Source: Phytopythium helicoides (Eukaryota > Oomycota > Peronosporomycetes > Pythiales > Pythiaceae). From it: a DNA stretch of 64,000 nucleotides. The stretch lies in NCBI GenBank assembly GCA_024867545.1, contig JANFNE010000019.1, positions 496,001 through 560,000 of the forward strand, given 5' to 3'. A program made the translations under genes and the position numbers. Shown in pieces: positions 54,343-64,000 of this stretch. The number at the start of each line of letters is the position of its first letter. The stretch's first letter is position 1. A model generated the notes under the pieces. It worked only from the letters and a program-made list of their open reading frames with translations. It searched no databases and was not told the DNA's origin.

Positions 54343-54566
54343 GATCCCAACTTGAGCACCGTTGCATGTTGATTGCATGTGCCGTAGGAGAGGCCCTCGA
54401 TAAGTATCCAAAAATGCATGTGATGGGTGTTGACGTCCACTTCAAGTCGTCCCCGCAGGGATCGTTACAGCAGTTCCTGTATCACTTTGGTATCACCACG
54501 TCCGTGTCCGCGACGCGCCGCTACCAAATCCCGTCAGTTTGATACTACAAGAGTCGATCCGCCACC

Positions 54567-57359
54567 ATGGCGTGGAGCGGGTGGGGCTCGCGGCTGAACG
54601 TGACGTCGATCGTGTCGCAGGGGCTGGAGCAGGTCAGCCGGCTGCGTGAGGACGTGGAGAAGCAGTTCGACCAGGTGGTGACGGACGTCAAGGCCAGCGG
54701 CCAGTACCTGCGCGCTCCTGCGGGCGCCGCGAGCGAGAACGGCGCCGAGAAGCCCCCGCTGGGGCCGGCGGAGCCCTCGGGGGCCTCGGCGGCGGTGTCG
54801 GTGGACGACATCGGCGTGACCAAGCCCAGCGCCTTCGGGAGGGACGTGCTGGCCAACCTGAGGCTGCAGCAGCAGCCGCCGCACTCGGCGGACGGCAAGA
54901 GGCGAGGCGCTGTCGTCGACGCGCAGCTCTTCCCGCCGCGAGCGCCGGCGGTGGACGAGTCGCCGCTGGTTGCGGAGGAGAAGAAGGCGGTTGCAGAACA
55001 GGAGGAGCTGGAGGAAAAACTGCCCGTGGTGGTGATAGCTGCTGCGCAGGATGGAGACAACGCTCCCGACAGCAAGGGGGAGGATGTGGGGCTGGAGGAG
55101 GAAAAGCAGACGGCTGAGGCCACGGAGGAGACCGAAGGCGGTGAGGGAGAGCGAGCGGGTGGAGATGGACAGGATGAGGTGGTGGCGGCCGAGGTAGAGA
55201 CCGTCGAGGACCGTGAGGGTGCGGTTGACGATGCAGCATCGGAGGGAGATGGCGAGGTTGCGAGCAAAGTCGAGGAAGATTTGGAACCGAGTCCACCCGA
55301 GTCAATGGGTAATTCTGCTGAACTCGGTGAGGGTGCTATCAGAGTGGAAGAAGGGATAGATGAGGAAGATGAAGCGATCGATGGTGCTGCAGAGGCGCTT
55401 GGCGATTCAAACAATGAGTCCATAAAGACTAGTTCAGTCGAGTCTGCTGTGGCTGAAGACTCTGCAGTGGTCCAGTCGCTACGACAGGAGCTGGCGCTTC
55501 GAGAGGCGCAGCTTTTGGCGACATCGTCGACGATCGCGGAGCTCCATAACGAACTTGACAAAACGTGCCAGCGCGAAGTCGCAGCCGTTGAGCGCGCGAG
55601 AAATCTGGGAGACCAAGTGGAGCGCATGCGCCTTGAGATGGAGCAGCAGGCTGCCTCCCAAGTACGACCGAGCGAGCTCCAAGCTTTGCAATATGAGCTT
55701 GAGGAAAAGGATGCACAGCTGAAAGCGCTGCTTGAAGAAGGCAATGCTTTATCAGTCAAGCAATCGCAATACGAACAGCGTCTTCGCGTGTTACGTAAAG
55801 AAAAAGACGAAGAAGAGGAGCGAAAGCTGAAATTCCAAACGCAGAGTGAGGCTCTATCGGTGCAAGTACAGGACTTGACAGCAAAATTGAAAGCTGCTGA
55901 AGAAGAAAGCAAGAAGCTGACGAAGGAAGTGCAGTCGCTGCAATCAAACACTCAAGCTATATCTAATAAGCTTGCAAAGGCAGAGCAAGAAGCGGCTGCA
56001 TCGGGATCCGAGCTCGAGAGTGCTCGCGCACAGCTCAAAGCACTCACCGATGAAAACCAGACCATGAAGTCACAGATAGATGCGTTGAAGGGTACGTCAC
56101 AATCGCATGAGGCTCTGACTGTGGAGAAACAAGATATGCAGCGGACGATAGATTTCTTGCAGAACAGTCTGCATGAGCTCGAGCAGGAGTCCAGTCGCCG
56201 AGAAGAAATGGCTCGTGTTGAGCTACAGAACATGAAGAGGAAGTGGCTGGACGCGGTTGATCGCGTGGACATGATGGGTCAGAGCGTTTCAGACGCAACC
56301 CAGCCACTGATCCAACAAATTAATGCGCTAAGAGAAGATCTGCGAGCTCGCCAAGATGGATGGAAGGCGACGGAATCAGCACTGCTAGCCCGCATAGAAG
56401 ATGCCACAGAACTCCGGCGAGCGATAGAGAAAGAGAAATTGGAGGCTGAGCACGAGGCGCATTCACTTCGTCGAAAACTCGACTCAGTTGAGAGTGAGTT
56501 GCAGCGCAAGGAAGCAGATCTCAATCGCGAGAAGGAAAAAGTAGAGCGCGCACTGACTGAGTCGCGCGATCTCCGAAGTAAGGTCGACTCAGCACAAATG
56601 GAGCTTGACGAACTGAAGGTGAAGCTTGATGACGAGACGCACGCCAAACAGCAACTGATGGCGCGGATCAATGCTGACCGTCTCAAGAAACTGGAGCGAT
56701 CCGAGTCTACTGGCAGCTCAGATACTGTCAGCTCGGAGCTCGCAGAAGCGCGCCAACGGGAAGCTCAACTACGCCAAGAACTCGAGCAGGCTCACAGCGA
56801 GCTTGCCGAAATGAAGACGCTAGTAGAGAATGCTGGAGGAACTGCTCCTCGAAGCCATCGAGGGCTCTCGACTTCTTCTCGAGACAGCTCAAGCCACGAC
56901 CATGTCGAACCCGAAGGCTCTCGAAGTCGAACGGGCAGTGGGAGTCTCGTATCACAGGCATCTATTCTGAAGAGCACGTTGGAGACTCCCATTGACAATG
57001 CGTCTCTGCTTGGTGTAAACACAACCGTGCTGGGTTTGAGCCAGTTGCAGCAGCGTCTTCGCTTAGCGGAGGGAGAAAAGCGAATGTTGAAACAGCAACT
57101 CGTTGCACTCGAGGCAAAGCAAAAGCAGAACACTGACGAGATCGTACGCCTAAGTACCCGCAATGCCTTGCTTGAGACCAAGGAGACGGAATTGCGTCAG
57201 ACACAACAAGAGCTCTCCCAGATCAAACAGCGGCAGCAAGTTCTACTGGAGCTTTTTGGTGAAAAAGAAGAGCAAGTGGAGGAGCTCCAAGCCGAAGTTG
57301 GCGAGCTCAAAGCTTTCTATCGAAAGCAACTTGACACGCTTGCCAGTCAACAAAGATAA
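54567..57359 (+). CDS. TMF/ARA160-type golgin (coiled-coil Golgi protein)
   Basis: 930 residues, single exon. TMF1 is a Golgi golgin that binds Rab6 through its C-terminal coiled coil. The N terminus 'MAWSGWGSRLNVTSIVSQGL' resembles the short amphipathic start of TMF-type golgins. Residues about 40-290 are acidic and disordered; about 300-870 are heptad-rich coiled coil with a Ser-rich break near 770-800. The C-terminal TMF 'TATA-binding' homology block is clear: 'LSQLQQRLRLAEGEKRMLKQ', 'VRLSTRNALLETKETELRQT', 'LLELFGEKEEQVEELQAEVG', 'LKAFYRKQLDTL'. An AATAAA signal overlaps the stop region at 57359-57364. Confidence 0.85.
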   Translation: MAWSGWGSRLNVTSIVSQGLEQVSRLREDVEKQFDQVVTDVKASGQYLRAPAGAASENGAEKPPLGPAEPSGASAAVSVDDIGVTKPSAFGRDVLANLRLQQQPPHSADGKRRGAVVDAQLFPPRAPAVDESPLVAEEKKAVAEQEELEEKLPVVVIAAAQDGDNAPDSKGEDVGLEEEKQTAEATEETEGGEGERAGGDGQDEVVAAEVETVEDREGAVDDAASEGDGEVASKVEEDLEPSPPESMGNSAELGEGAIRVEEGIDEEDEAIDGAAEALGDSNNESIKTSSVESAVAEDSAVVQSLRQELALREAQLLATSSTIAELHNELDKTCQREVAAVERARNLGDQVERMRLEMEQQAASQVRPSELQALQYELEEKDAQLKALLEEGNALSVKQSQYEQRLRVLRKEKDEEEERKLKFQTQSEALSVQVQDLTAKLKAAEEESKKLTKEVQSLQSNTQAISNKLAKAEQEAAASGSELESARAQLKALTDENQTMKSQIDALKGTSQSHEALTVEKQDMQRTIDFLQNSLHELEQESSRREEMARVELQNMKRKWLDAVDRVDMMGQSVSDATQPLIQQINALREDLRARQDGWKATESALLARIEDATELRRAIEKEKLEAEHEAHSLRRKLDSVESELQRKEADLNREKEKVERALTESRDLRSKVDSAQMELDELKVKLDDETHAKQQLMARINADRLKKLERSESTGSSDTVSSELAEARQREAQLRQELEQAHSELAEMKTLVENAGGTAPRSHRGLSTSSRDSSSHDHVEPEGSRSRTGSGSLVSQASILKSTLETPIDNASLLGVNTTVLGLSQLQQRLRLAEGEKRMLKQQLVALEAKQKQNTDEIVRLSTRNALLETKETELRQTQQELSQIKQRQQVLLELFGEKEEQVEELQAEVGELKAFYRKQLDTLASQQR

Positions 57360-57364
57360 ATAAA
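57359..57364 (+). terminator. Polyadenylation-type AATAAA at the TMF stop codon
   Basis: The hexamer begins on the last base of the TAA stop, an unusually close position; only about 40 bp separate it from the stop of the convergent giant gene. Confidence 0.4.
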
Positions 57365-57401
57365 AGTATGGGTGGAGTCAGTTCTGTATTGATACTTACA
57401 G

Positions 57402-60400
57402 TCAGAATAGCGACACGAATGTGGAGGTGTCCAAGTCTGCTAGTTGCAGCATCACTTGCCAATCACCTAGACTCTGGGTAGTTACTGTGGCACTCCCGGC
57501 GTCAAGTTGGAAAACAGGACTCGGCACATAGAGTCTCGAGTAAACGACCTGAATTGTCCATGTGTCAACATCTGTCTGCATCATCATGGCCAAAACTTGA
57601 GCAGTGGGAGGTACGATCGCAGAAATGAGTCCGGCAAGTTCATCGTTTGTCGTCGTCTCTGTAAAAGGCGTAGTTGTAAGAGAAGATGAAAACTGATAGT
57701 TGACACTGAGAGTCACGTTGAATCCCGATGGGCTGTAGAACGTGAAGAGCTGTCCGTGCATGGCACTTGATAACCGAGTCATCGATGTGTCAGTTATAGC
57801 AATGCCGAGTTGACCAAATGGGCAGTTGTCTCTCTCGAGGCCTCCAAGCGCATCGCTTTTATGGTACCACCAGCCTTCTGGATCCTTTGATTGAGATGCC
57901 TCATTGGATCCAGCTAGCGCCAAACAGTCCATAATAGGAGTTGTCACGTCTTCCACGTTACCGGTGCGTATCACAGTCAAAATGGAGTTCCAGCTGATTC
58001 CGGTTCGAAGACACCAACCCATTTGACTTACGGAATGATCGAAAGTGCACGTGCCGTCAGTAATGGACTCTACCTTGCAGTTGAGGAGCTTAGCCATATG
58101 AGTTGCACAGATCCCTGTGAGTGCTTTAGTCGTCACTGCATGAGCTAATCCACCATTCAACTCAGACCAAGTTGGTGAATTAGCTCCCAGCGCCTGGAGC
58201 GTGAATTTGGCGGCGTTCTCAGCTACTCCTCGGATATCCTCCATCTCAGGGCTACCAAACCCAGGGGGATATCCATAAAAGTTCGTGTAGTTGATCGAAA
58301 TGATCTGAAGAATCTCTCCGAACTCAGCATCATACTTTGTAACCCCTGAAACGGATACAGATGCTCCGGCATCTTTGAGATAGTTAGTGAGAAGATCTGA
58401 CAGCGCAGCATAATTGTTGGTGCGATCAAGTGAGATCGTGACATATCCTGGGGCGTTAAAATCGACCTGAGAACCTTCTTGAACAAACGAGACCTGAAGT
58501 TCAATAACATCTTTGTCTTGAGCTCGAATGACTTGTTTTGCATCTTCCATCATCACGTACGTGGCTTCAGGTACGGTACTAGAGACACCAGTGTTCACAT
58601 ATGTGCGATAATCCATAAAACATTTCATCATGTCCCCGACAAGTGCCCACTCTGGGAATGTCAAACCCACTGCGCACATTCGAACTGCATACGAAAACTC
58701 GACACCAGTGCCATCGTTGACTAGCGTAAACTCTCCAGAGTTGTAGTCGATTGTGCTTGTAAGCTTGTCCAGCAGACACGGAAGCACGACCTTGCGACAG
58801 GGAATGCAGGACATTACTTTCGTGACATCATTAATGCACGAAAATACCCCGTAGTGAGATACATGTGGTGCCAAGCGCTCCCAAAACAAGTGTGTCATCG
58901 AAGCGCTAGCTTCTCCTTCCCATGGCTCGGTTGACCAGAACGTCACCTCAGCATCCTTCTCGGCCACGACACCGTCGACGGTTGGTAAAGCTCCCAAGTA
59001 ATCTTGGTAGTCAATTAGATACTCAGCATATGTCGATCCGATGGTCGTTGATTCTCCTTTGAAACTCACTTCAACTGCAGTGTTGTTGAGAATTCCTTCG
59101 ATGAAAGTATCGAGGCCTTCAAGACCTTCTGCAGTTCCATTGAAGGAAAAGTAGCGGGAATCTGTTTGCTTTGGAGGGTGAACAGTTAGGGTTACAGGCA
59201 GGTCCGGTGTCGGACGAGGATTGACTTGGATAAAATGGTTAGCTGATGAAAACGTCAGATACGAAGGAGGCACCCCAGCATCGAATGCATGATTTGATGG
59301 ACATCCCGAGTTATTGTAGCAAGAAAAAAACTTCTCGAACGGCTCAAGTACTTGGGCTGTGTATGGTTCGGTGCATGAAGATATTGCTTGACTCAAACTT
59401 GCATTTGTACGGCCATTAGTCTCCAACAAGCTCATCCAGAATTGAGAAATGAGAGTATTATAAACACAAACTAGCACCCCCTCACGACAATTTAGCGAAA
59501 GTTGGGAATTGCCAATAGCACAACGAACGAGATACTCTTCGCACACTGACGAGCAGTCTTGGGCTGTCTCTACTACCCCGCTAAGAGTGCTCAAGATCAA
59601 GCCTGATCTTGCCCATGTTGCCGTATTATCAGATGTGAAAAGCAAAGTATTTGGTGATTCATCTTTAATCACCTCCCAATACCCTGATGAGCTTGGAGAT
59701 ATGCTTAGTGAAGGCATTGAGCCGACAAGACCAATGTACTCGAGCTCGAATTCTTGAGCCCCAAGTCGACTTGTATCACTTGGCATCCATAATTTCACGG
59801 TCGTCGCTGGACTGATTTCTTGAAGCATGGTACGGAGTTCACTCATTGTTCCTTCGAATAACACATTTCCGGACGCCATGGCGGCATTGGAGCCAGTAAT
59901 GATAGCTGACAATTCGGTGTCCATGGTCACTGAGCCTTGTCCATATGCTCTTCTAAATCGCTGGCGTGCTGGAGTTGTAAGGAGGTAAGTTGAGCTAGTG
60001 GAAGAGCTTCCAGCCAGGCACTGACGAGCTTCATAGCACTTGAGAAAATGCAAAAAGACCCGACTTGATTCGATATCTACAGCGCTAGTGCAGGAAATTA
60101 TAGCCGACGTCAGACTAGTATCAGTACCGTAGCTGCTATCGTGCGTCTGGAGCTCACGAGCATCCGGAATTCGGTTCAATAGACAGGGTACAAGTGTCTG
60201 TCGACAGGACGAAAGCGTGATGCACGCGGTGACAAACAAGTGACTGCACTGGTAGCATGATACTGCAGACGTATCCTCACCAGCAGCCTCCAATAACTGT
60301 TCACGAAGGGCTCCCCAGTCGTATTCACTGTCTGTGAATGAAGAGCTCTTCGGCTGGACAACCATTTTCGGTTGTATGGTGCTTGCGTCTGTAACGAGCT

Positions 60401-63400
60401 GTCCTGAAATGATTGGTACGTAGCCGATAAAATCATCGCCATACTTAATTCGCACATGGTATTTGTCATCCCCGTTAGAGGAGCCAAGTGATACATCGAC
60501 TGTGATGTTAGTTGCGTCACCCAGCGTCATATACTGGAGCAAAGACACCAATTCAGAGCGATCCCCTTCAAACGCGTACGGCAAACTAGCTGGAAAGCTT
60601 GTTCCTGGTCCTTCTTGCCATATCTCGAGCGAAAAGCTTAAACTTGATGCAGATGCGGTGCCCGACGTACTCGAAGGTGATGTGTACACAAAGTCGATAG
60701 CCCCTGGTACCATTCGTAGCGTTGAGGGGATGGAAGTGCCATCGCTACTATGTGTTGGGCACTTTTCACGCGCCATGCACGAAAAATAGTTTTGTAGAGG
60801 GGTAAACCAGCTATAGAATGCGCCTTTAGAAGATGTGGATGCTTCCGTGATGCATTCTACAATTGCGGAACGAACATCAATCTCGGTAGTAGCATTAACT
60901 ATGGATGCGTAGGACATTGCTAGAGAGTTTGCTACACACGGGAGCATATTCATCTGGCAGAACTCGGACCCTCGACATCCGTCGGTGAGAAATTCCTTAC
61001 AAATTTGACATCGAACTGTGTTAATCGGCGAGTCTGAACTGCTTGACCCACTTCCTTCGCTTGACCCACTGTGATCACCAACATTGACAGAATCATTTTT
61101 TGAAGAACCATGGCTATGGGAGCCGTCAAAGGCTACTGGAAGTAGATTTAGAACCGCTGTTGGAGTTGCTGGATTCACTAGACTGAAACACTTTGGAAGG
61201 AAGCCGAGGTGCTTGGCTTGATCCAAATCGAGCTCGGAAGAACCATATTGTCTATATACGTTCGAGGAGGCGGTGTTGACGTGCTGGATATTGATACAGA
61301 GAAGTCTGGCAGCATCACGAAGCTATAATGGATGGTGATGGTGACCTCTCTACCATCAAATTCTAGATCATATCTTAAGTAAGTGACATCAATTCCCGAT
61401 GATTGTAAAACAGACCGAATGCCATCGCCTGCAAAGTCTCGATATTCACTATCAATCGAATATGTTGCAAAGACCTCTCCCCCAACTTCTGAACTGGAGA
61501 CCGATGTCAAACTGTGCTGCGCGAATACGTATCACCTGAACATATTTCGTGGAGTCAATCTCGACTTGATACATATTCGTAACCTGGCTAAGCGGACCGA
61601 ACGGGCACTCTGATTTGGCAAAGCATGCCAGTGCCTTGCTTGCTTTTAGTTTCGCCTCCGTTGGATGTACATCGGTTGCAAGCTCCTTGAAACATTCTTT
61701 CAGTTCGGCTGTAATCGATACAGGATCAACAATGTCGTCACCTGCCTGCGTTAGGTTAGCAAAAGCTGCCGTTACAAGTTGCTGGTGAAGGCATCGAGCA
61801 AATGGGCTGGATGGTCGGTTGTAGCTACATGTATAATCTTTGACTTGGCTGACTGGACACTCAAAAAGATCCGTCGAGCATAGAAGGCACTCGGGGGCTA
61901 ATGACCAAGAGGATAAATCGTCAGCAGCTGCTGAGTCTATATCAGCCGAGCTAATCAGTGTCTGAATTCGGCCAATCAGAATATCTAGAAATGGGCCGAG
62001 TTGATTACTCGAGTATTCGAAGAAGGCTTCTACAGGTTTGTAGTTTATGCCAGCAACAGTTCCATCGATCGTAACCTCCGGTAAATCAGAAAAGAGGTAA
62101 TTTGAGTATGTAAGGTTCAGCAAGAAATTACCAACTTGCTCTCCGAGCACAGTCTTTTCCACTTTGACATCCCCAACACTATGAAGCACATGTTGTTTCA
62201 AGAACTTCTCTAGATCATCGTGGTGGAGAACATCAAAATAGTAAGTTGCTGGTTTAGTTCGGTCCAACGACGCTATAGCAAGCTGCAAACTGGTGTGATT
62301 GCTGATTGTATCATTGCCGATGCTATCTTTACCGCTGCCGGAGGATGATAATTGACTATCGTTTCTCGAATATACCCACTCATAGATAGGCAGAACTTGA
62401 AAGCCATTTTGAAGGCGTAGTAAGGTGTGATCGGATTTGTCCACATAAGCGTTTGCGCCAAGATTACATCGAAACTTGGCGGAGCACACAAGTGCCTCGG
62501 CTATCGGTTTCCAGTCTGATAATGCCACAGAAGTGACGCACTTTTCGAGGGAGCTCAGGAATCTCATACGGTTTTTGCCCGTTAAGCCATCATAATTTCC
62601 TTTTTGCTTCGTCATTTTCTTCAACTCGGAATAAATACAGGGGAGGGTTTTCTGACAGCTAATGTTATTCATGCAGTCTGACAGCACCAACTCACAGGCT
62701 TCACATGGATTTATATCAATGAGCGTAGTGACATCAACCTTTTTGAACCGATATAGTAGAAAAGCTTGTGAACTTGCTCTCTTCATTGGCAACCGGGGAG
62801 GTAGTGAGAAACACACTCGAGAAGTGTGGAAGCATCAAACCATTAAATGTGACGTTGAGTTTCCACTGATTGCTCGAGTACTCCTTTACGACATGAATCC
62901 CACCCGGCACAAGCTGTCCCAATTTTGCAGCGAGAACAGAAGCTATGTGAGTGCTGGTGTCTTCCTCTCCAACCTGACTAGATGTGATTTTTGTTTGATT
63001 GACATCCGTATCGTATCCGATTAGTCTAATCTCGAATACACCGGTAAAAGTAGGTGAATCGAAGATAATGTTGTGCTGGTAGTTTGATGGAGTAGTTAGA
63101 ACTGTCACATTCGAACGATCATCTGGAGATTGACTTGGGAAAGGACCAAAGGGGCATTCATCAAATGCTAGCCAACTCAAAGTCTTGGCTGCACTCCACC
63201 ATTCGTGCGTCCAGAACTCTGATGGGTTATATCCCGTCTTGCCTGTATCCTCAACCCAAAGACTGTGAAGACACGGGCTGAGATCTGGTATCAGCTCGAC
63301 CGAAGAGTTAATCCCGCTGCTCTGTAGATTTGCAAACCACTCCGAGGTCATGTTGCGCTCACTACGAAAGCATTCAATCAGAGGCGACTGCGTTGAGCTA

Positions 63401-64000
63401 TAATCACAACTTCCTGCTCGGAGTTCGTTGACAGTGCAGTTGAAGAGCGCAGCAGTAAACGACTGGCATGATGCCAGGGTGTACCACCAAATTGATGTCG
63501 GCACTCCATCATCCTCGAGATTGACAAGAGGGTATGCATCCTCGACAATAACATCCCGCTCAAGTGTGTCCTTGCTGATGACAAATGAAACCCGAATCGC
63601 ATTACTCCCAACTCGGCGAGTGCGATGACGCACGCGCGCATTCCCGTATATACTGTAGGTGCCAATGGTACTCTTCGCCGAGTGAGTGTCTGTGAGCCGG
63701 GATCTGATGTGAAGAAGAAGCTGATCTTTGGTGGATTGCATCTGGCTCGTTTGGCGAAGGCGGAGCAGTAGATCGATAGTTGGTGCTGCGGTGCCAACGC
63801 CTTGGTAGTCCGTTTCAAATTCCCACACTGTTTGAAATGACAGATTATCGTCTCCAGCTACAACTGGTCGCGTGGTATCTGGATCGAACGAGTCAAACGA
63901 TGGACGATTCTATCGAGTACCGCGAATTGTATCCTGCCAGATGAACGGGTCAACATCAAACTCTGATGCGAGTGCGACCTCGAGACAAAATACGGTTTCG
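57402..64000 (-). CDS. Giant Cys-rich repeat protein, probably extracellular (N-terminal part beyond window)
   Basis: At least 2,150 residues, C terminus at 57402. Roughly eight modules of about 250-300 residues alternate two parts. One is a helical Cys block with patterns such as 'CYQCSHLFVTACITLSSC', 'CSSVCEEYLVRC', 'CIPCRKVVLPCLLDKL', 'CEACELVLSDC' plus a later Cys pair ('FFSCYNNSGCP', 'NYFSCMAREKCP'). The other is a beta-rich block with aromatic-Gly turns ('KYGDDFIGYVPIISGQ', 'LIDYQDYLGALPTVDG', 'LNLTYSNYLFSDLPEVTIDG'). Many NxS/T sites and even Cys counts suggest an exported glycoprotein; no membrane anchor or known domain is seen. Frame breaks near 61270, 61500 and 62745 and an in-frame TAG at 63910-63912 split the frame; similarity of module plan runs through them. 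The family is not recognised. Confidence 0.65.

Larger units (their letters stand above)
52695..54366. repeat. Right arm of the large inverted repeat
   Basis: Inverted partner of 45845-47538; contains the 3' part of metallopeptidase copy 3, a 545-bp spacer and the second MLF-like gene. Because the peptidase gene here is complete while the left arm holds only its end, this side looks ancestral. Confidence 0.88.

Noticed and set aside
1..64000. CRISPR arrays, tRNA genes and bacterial-style operons
   Set aside because: No regularly spaced direct repeats, no tRNA-like B-box with cloverleaf and no Shine-Dalgarno-linked gene strings were found; spliceosomal introns show a eukaryotic nuclear genome.

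Overview
The window is nuclear DNA from a eukaryote, most probably an oomycete (stramenopile). It is moderately GC-rich and densely packed. Short spliceosomal introns of about 50-140 nt, mostly GT-AG, break up several genes, and many neighbours are divergent or convergent pairs. The START-like protein, the heat-shock-factor paralogues with a 'GFVRKLYRILDQ' type DNA-binding domain and the mix of animal-type and fungal-type families fit oomycetes. Genus cannot be given from sequence alone. No bacterial operons, CRISPR arrays, tRNA or rRNA genes were seen.

Layout. 0-16 kb: a choline-transporter-like gene cut by the left edge, divergent from a FHIT-type HIT hydrolase; MIC60 (mitochondrial cristae); an HSPA13/Stch Hsp70 divergent from DNA topoisomerase 3-beta; then a large minus-strand signalling gene that combines PH, VPS9, PDZ-like, ankyrin, RasGEF_N and RasGEF segments. 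16-20.6 kb is gene-poor. 20.6-28 kb holds an unidentified multi-exon gene and a CaMKK-type kinase with a very long Ser/Pro-rich tail. 28-32 kb has two tandem heat shock factors with repeated NPLF motifs. 32-45 kb is compact housekeeping and signalling: CHCHD2-like, AMPK gamma, an SVIP-like p97-binding protein, DRG1, a syntaxin, RagC/D, a START-like protein, a DnaJ/Hsp40 and a CCDC6-like coiled coil.

45.8-54.4 kb is a lineage-specific palindromic cluster. Two copies of an MLF-like gene lie on the outside, with four copies of a secreted snapalysin-like metallopeptidase (two intact, one frameshifted, one truncated) between them. The outer 1.67-1.69 kb arms are inverted duplicates with a non-coding core that looks identical, suggesting gene conversion. 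A TMF-type golgin follows. The right end (57.4-64 kb) is one very large minus-strand gene for a Cys-rich, repeat-built, probably extracellular protein that runs off the window.

Several functions touch nutrient and energy sensing (CaMKK, AMPK gamma, RagC) and proteostasis (Hsp70, Hsp40, HSFs, p97 cofactor), but they are separate transcription units and no operon-like link is implied. An important caveat is that at least a dozen single-base frame breaks occur in otherwise well-conserved genes, mainly between 9 and 26 kb and again at 61-63 kb. Most lie in short homopolymers, so consensus error is the leading explanation over gene decay.
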